DNA from: GCA-2720975 sp964467985
GTDB lineage: Bacteria; Planctomycetota; UBA1135; GCA-002686595
NCBI GenBank assembly: GCA_964467985.1
Contig: CAYXTP010000005.1
Location: 124,001 to 188,000, forward strand
Reading direction: 5' to 3'
DNA: 64,000 bases
Shown here piece by piece: positions 62,957-64,000 of this stretch (positions within the stretch are counted from its first letter, which is position 1; each line of letters begins with the position of its first letter). Position numbers and translations under genes: made by a program. The notes under the pieces are model-generated. The model was given only the letters and a program-made list of their open reading frames with translations. It did no database searches and had not been told where the DNA came from.

Positions 62957-64000
62957 CTACTCGCTTGGAGTCAGGAACAGTTTCCCGCCGGGAATGTCCA
63001 AGCTGACCCGGTAGCCCCGCACCAGCGAACCCCCGATATTACCCAGGGTCGCGGCGTCGTTCAGTACGCCTGCCGCGAGCGGTAGGAACGTGACAGGGAC
63101 CTGCTCAAAGCGCTCTCCGCACAACTCGAACCACTCAATGGGCCCCCGCTGACCCATCTGAGTTCCTCCGACCCCGGCCATCTGAACGGCAATCAGGTCG
63201 TCGCGATCTTCAGTCAGGCCATAACGTTCCACCGTTGGTCCGTGGAAAGTGACGGTGTCGTCGGAGCCCGTATCGAAGCGGAACCACCCGCTGTGGTCGC
63301 CCGCAAAGGAACACTCCACGCAGGGCATATTGCGGTCCAAGACCAACTTGGTGCCGGAGGCAGGCCGTGTCCAATTTGTGGGGTCCTGCACCCAGATGCG
63401 ACCTGGGTTGAGGTCGATTTCGATGCCCGCGCGAGAGAAGGTCTCGTGGCCGAGCACTCCGTGGATCTCAACGCCGAAGAGGGGCTCCAGCATGCCCAGG
63501 TCCAATTCCAACCAGGGTGTCCCGCGCACAGTCATGGGTCCCAGTTGGTACTCGTTACCACGGCGGAAGCTCGATCGCTCCACACCCCCTACGCCTACTA
63601 CCGAGACAACACCAAACGGATCGAGGCCTAGGGTGTCGGCAAACCCGGGGTCGATGCAGTTCATCCCCGCTCCGGAATCCAACAGAAACCAGCCACCGTC
63701 CTGACGCTCAATTTTGGGCCGCACGAGGATGTGGCCCGTGCGAGTGATTTGCACATCGGCGAGCTCGGGGTCGACACCGCGGGCGAAGCGCGTGTCTTGT
63801 GGCCTCGCAGTGCGCGGTACATAGGGGTTGCGTCCAAGCAGGGGCGTGGGCGTGATCGAGTGGATCGCGAAGGTCGAGATCTCCCCGCTCATGCCGGTGA
63901 GGCGTATCTGGGTCGCGACCTGGAAGCCCTGTGGTGCGGCGTACTCACTCAGCTCGATGACCCGCTCTCCAGCAGGCAGGTGCAAGGTGATCCCCTTGGG
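62957..64000 (-). CDS. Single-chain, two-domain retropepsin-like aspartyl protease (5' end outside the window)
   Basis: 347 residues or more; the frame is open to the window edge (PKGITLHLPAGERV), so the true N-terminus is missing. Two retropepsin-like halves each carry a D-[ST]-G motif: WFLLDSGAGMNCIDPGFADT and GWFRFDTGSDDTVTF. Each half is followed by a hydrophobic-hydrophobic-Gly motif (GVLGHETFSRAGIEI and LGNIGGSLVRGYRV). This fits a bacterial aspartyl protease formed by domain duplication. No signal peptide can be judged because the start is missing. Substrate unknown. Confidence 0.75.
   Translation of the reverse strand, partial: PKGITLHLPAGERVIELSEYAAPQGFQVATQIRLTGMSGEISTFAIHSITPTPLLGRNPYVPRTARPQDTRFARGVDPELADVQITRTGHILVRPKIERQDGGWFLLDSGAGMNCIDPGFADTLGLDPFGVVSVVGVGGVERSSFRRGNEYQLGPMTVRGTPWLELDLGMLEPLFGVEIHGVLGHETFSRAGIEIDLNPGRIWVQDPTNWTRPASGTKLVLDRNMPCVECSFAGDHSGWFRFDTGSDDTVTFHGPTVERYGLTEDRDDLIAVQMAGVGGTQMGQRGPIEWFELCGERFEQVPVTFLPLAAGVLNDAATLGNIGGSLVRGYRVSLDIPGGKLFLTPSE

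Noticed and set aside
1..64000. CRISPR arrays, insertion sequences, prophage, toxin-antitoxin or defence genes
   Set aside because: Looked for regularly spaced repeats, transposase motifs, integrases and typical small gene pairs and saw none.

Overview
The window is high-GC, gene-dense chromosomal DNA with no rRNA, recognisable tRNA, CRISPR array, insertion sequence or phage module. It holds about 54 protein genes, two 100-base N gaps (17569-17668 and 27011-27110) and one long non-coding stretch (49553-50162). Gene content suggests a Gram-negative bacterium, most likely Planctomycetota or a relative. Pointers are the DUF1800/DUF1501 pair, the ECF sigma factor with a von Willebrand A anti-sigma-like partner, the zinc-finger anti-sigma operon, the VTC/DUF4956 pair and an EPS-type glycosyltransferase. 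This placement is inference from gene families only.

Layout. 1-5000 (+): end of ribBA, then an overlapping chain of ECF sigma factor, zinc anti-sigma factor and Spy-like protein, followed by a PilM/GspL-like protein and a GspM/PilO-like protein. 5000-13050 (-): carB, then an operon of class I amidotransferase, membrane protein, aroB and polytopic membrane protein. 13100-17530: Ca2+/Na+ antiporter, ureohydrolase and two SPFH proteins. 17800-21450 (+): a second ECF sigma factor overlapping a 1003-residue anti-sigma/VWA protein. 21500-32700: secreted esterase, DUF423 protein, class IV aminotransferase, VTC-DUF4956-membrane fusion protein operon (cut by gap 2), tryptophan 2,3-dioxygenase, porin, HIT protein, sugar-kinase-like protein and a UbiD decarboxylase. 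32800-49600: DUF1800/DUF1501 pair, degenerate Nudix protein, folC, small membrane proteins, rsgA, an SpoU methyltransferase, rarA, recD2, rpsU with an intrinsic terminator, an RluA-type pseudouridine synthase, ABC transporter parts, hydrolase, thioesterase and a radical-SAM-like protein without cluster cysteines. 50160-60950 (+): an eleven-gene complex I operon, nuoABCDHIJKLMN, with no nuoEFG. 60950-64000 (-): methyltransferase, glycosyltransferase and a partial two-domain aspartyl protease.

The strongest second-look items are: the radical-SAM-like protein that keeps the fold's sequence landmarks but has no CxxxCxxC; three copies of an L-x-x-[ML]-G-Y-x-G motif in the linker of the VWA anti-sigma protein; complex I without its NADH module behind a good sigma-70 promoter and a palindrome; a 17-bp hairpin ahead of DUF1800/DUF1501; and a recurring arrangement in which a TATAAT-like box sits 6-9 bases before the start codon of at least eight genes with no Shine-Dalgarno, suggesting leaderless transcripts. 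Nothing here is clearly a new mobile or defence system.
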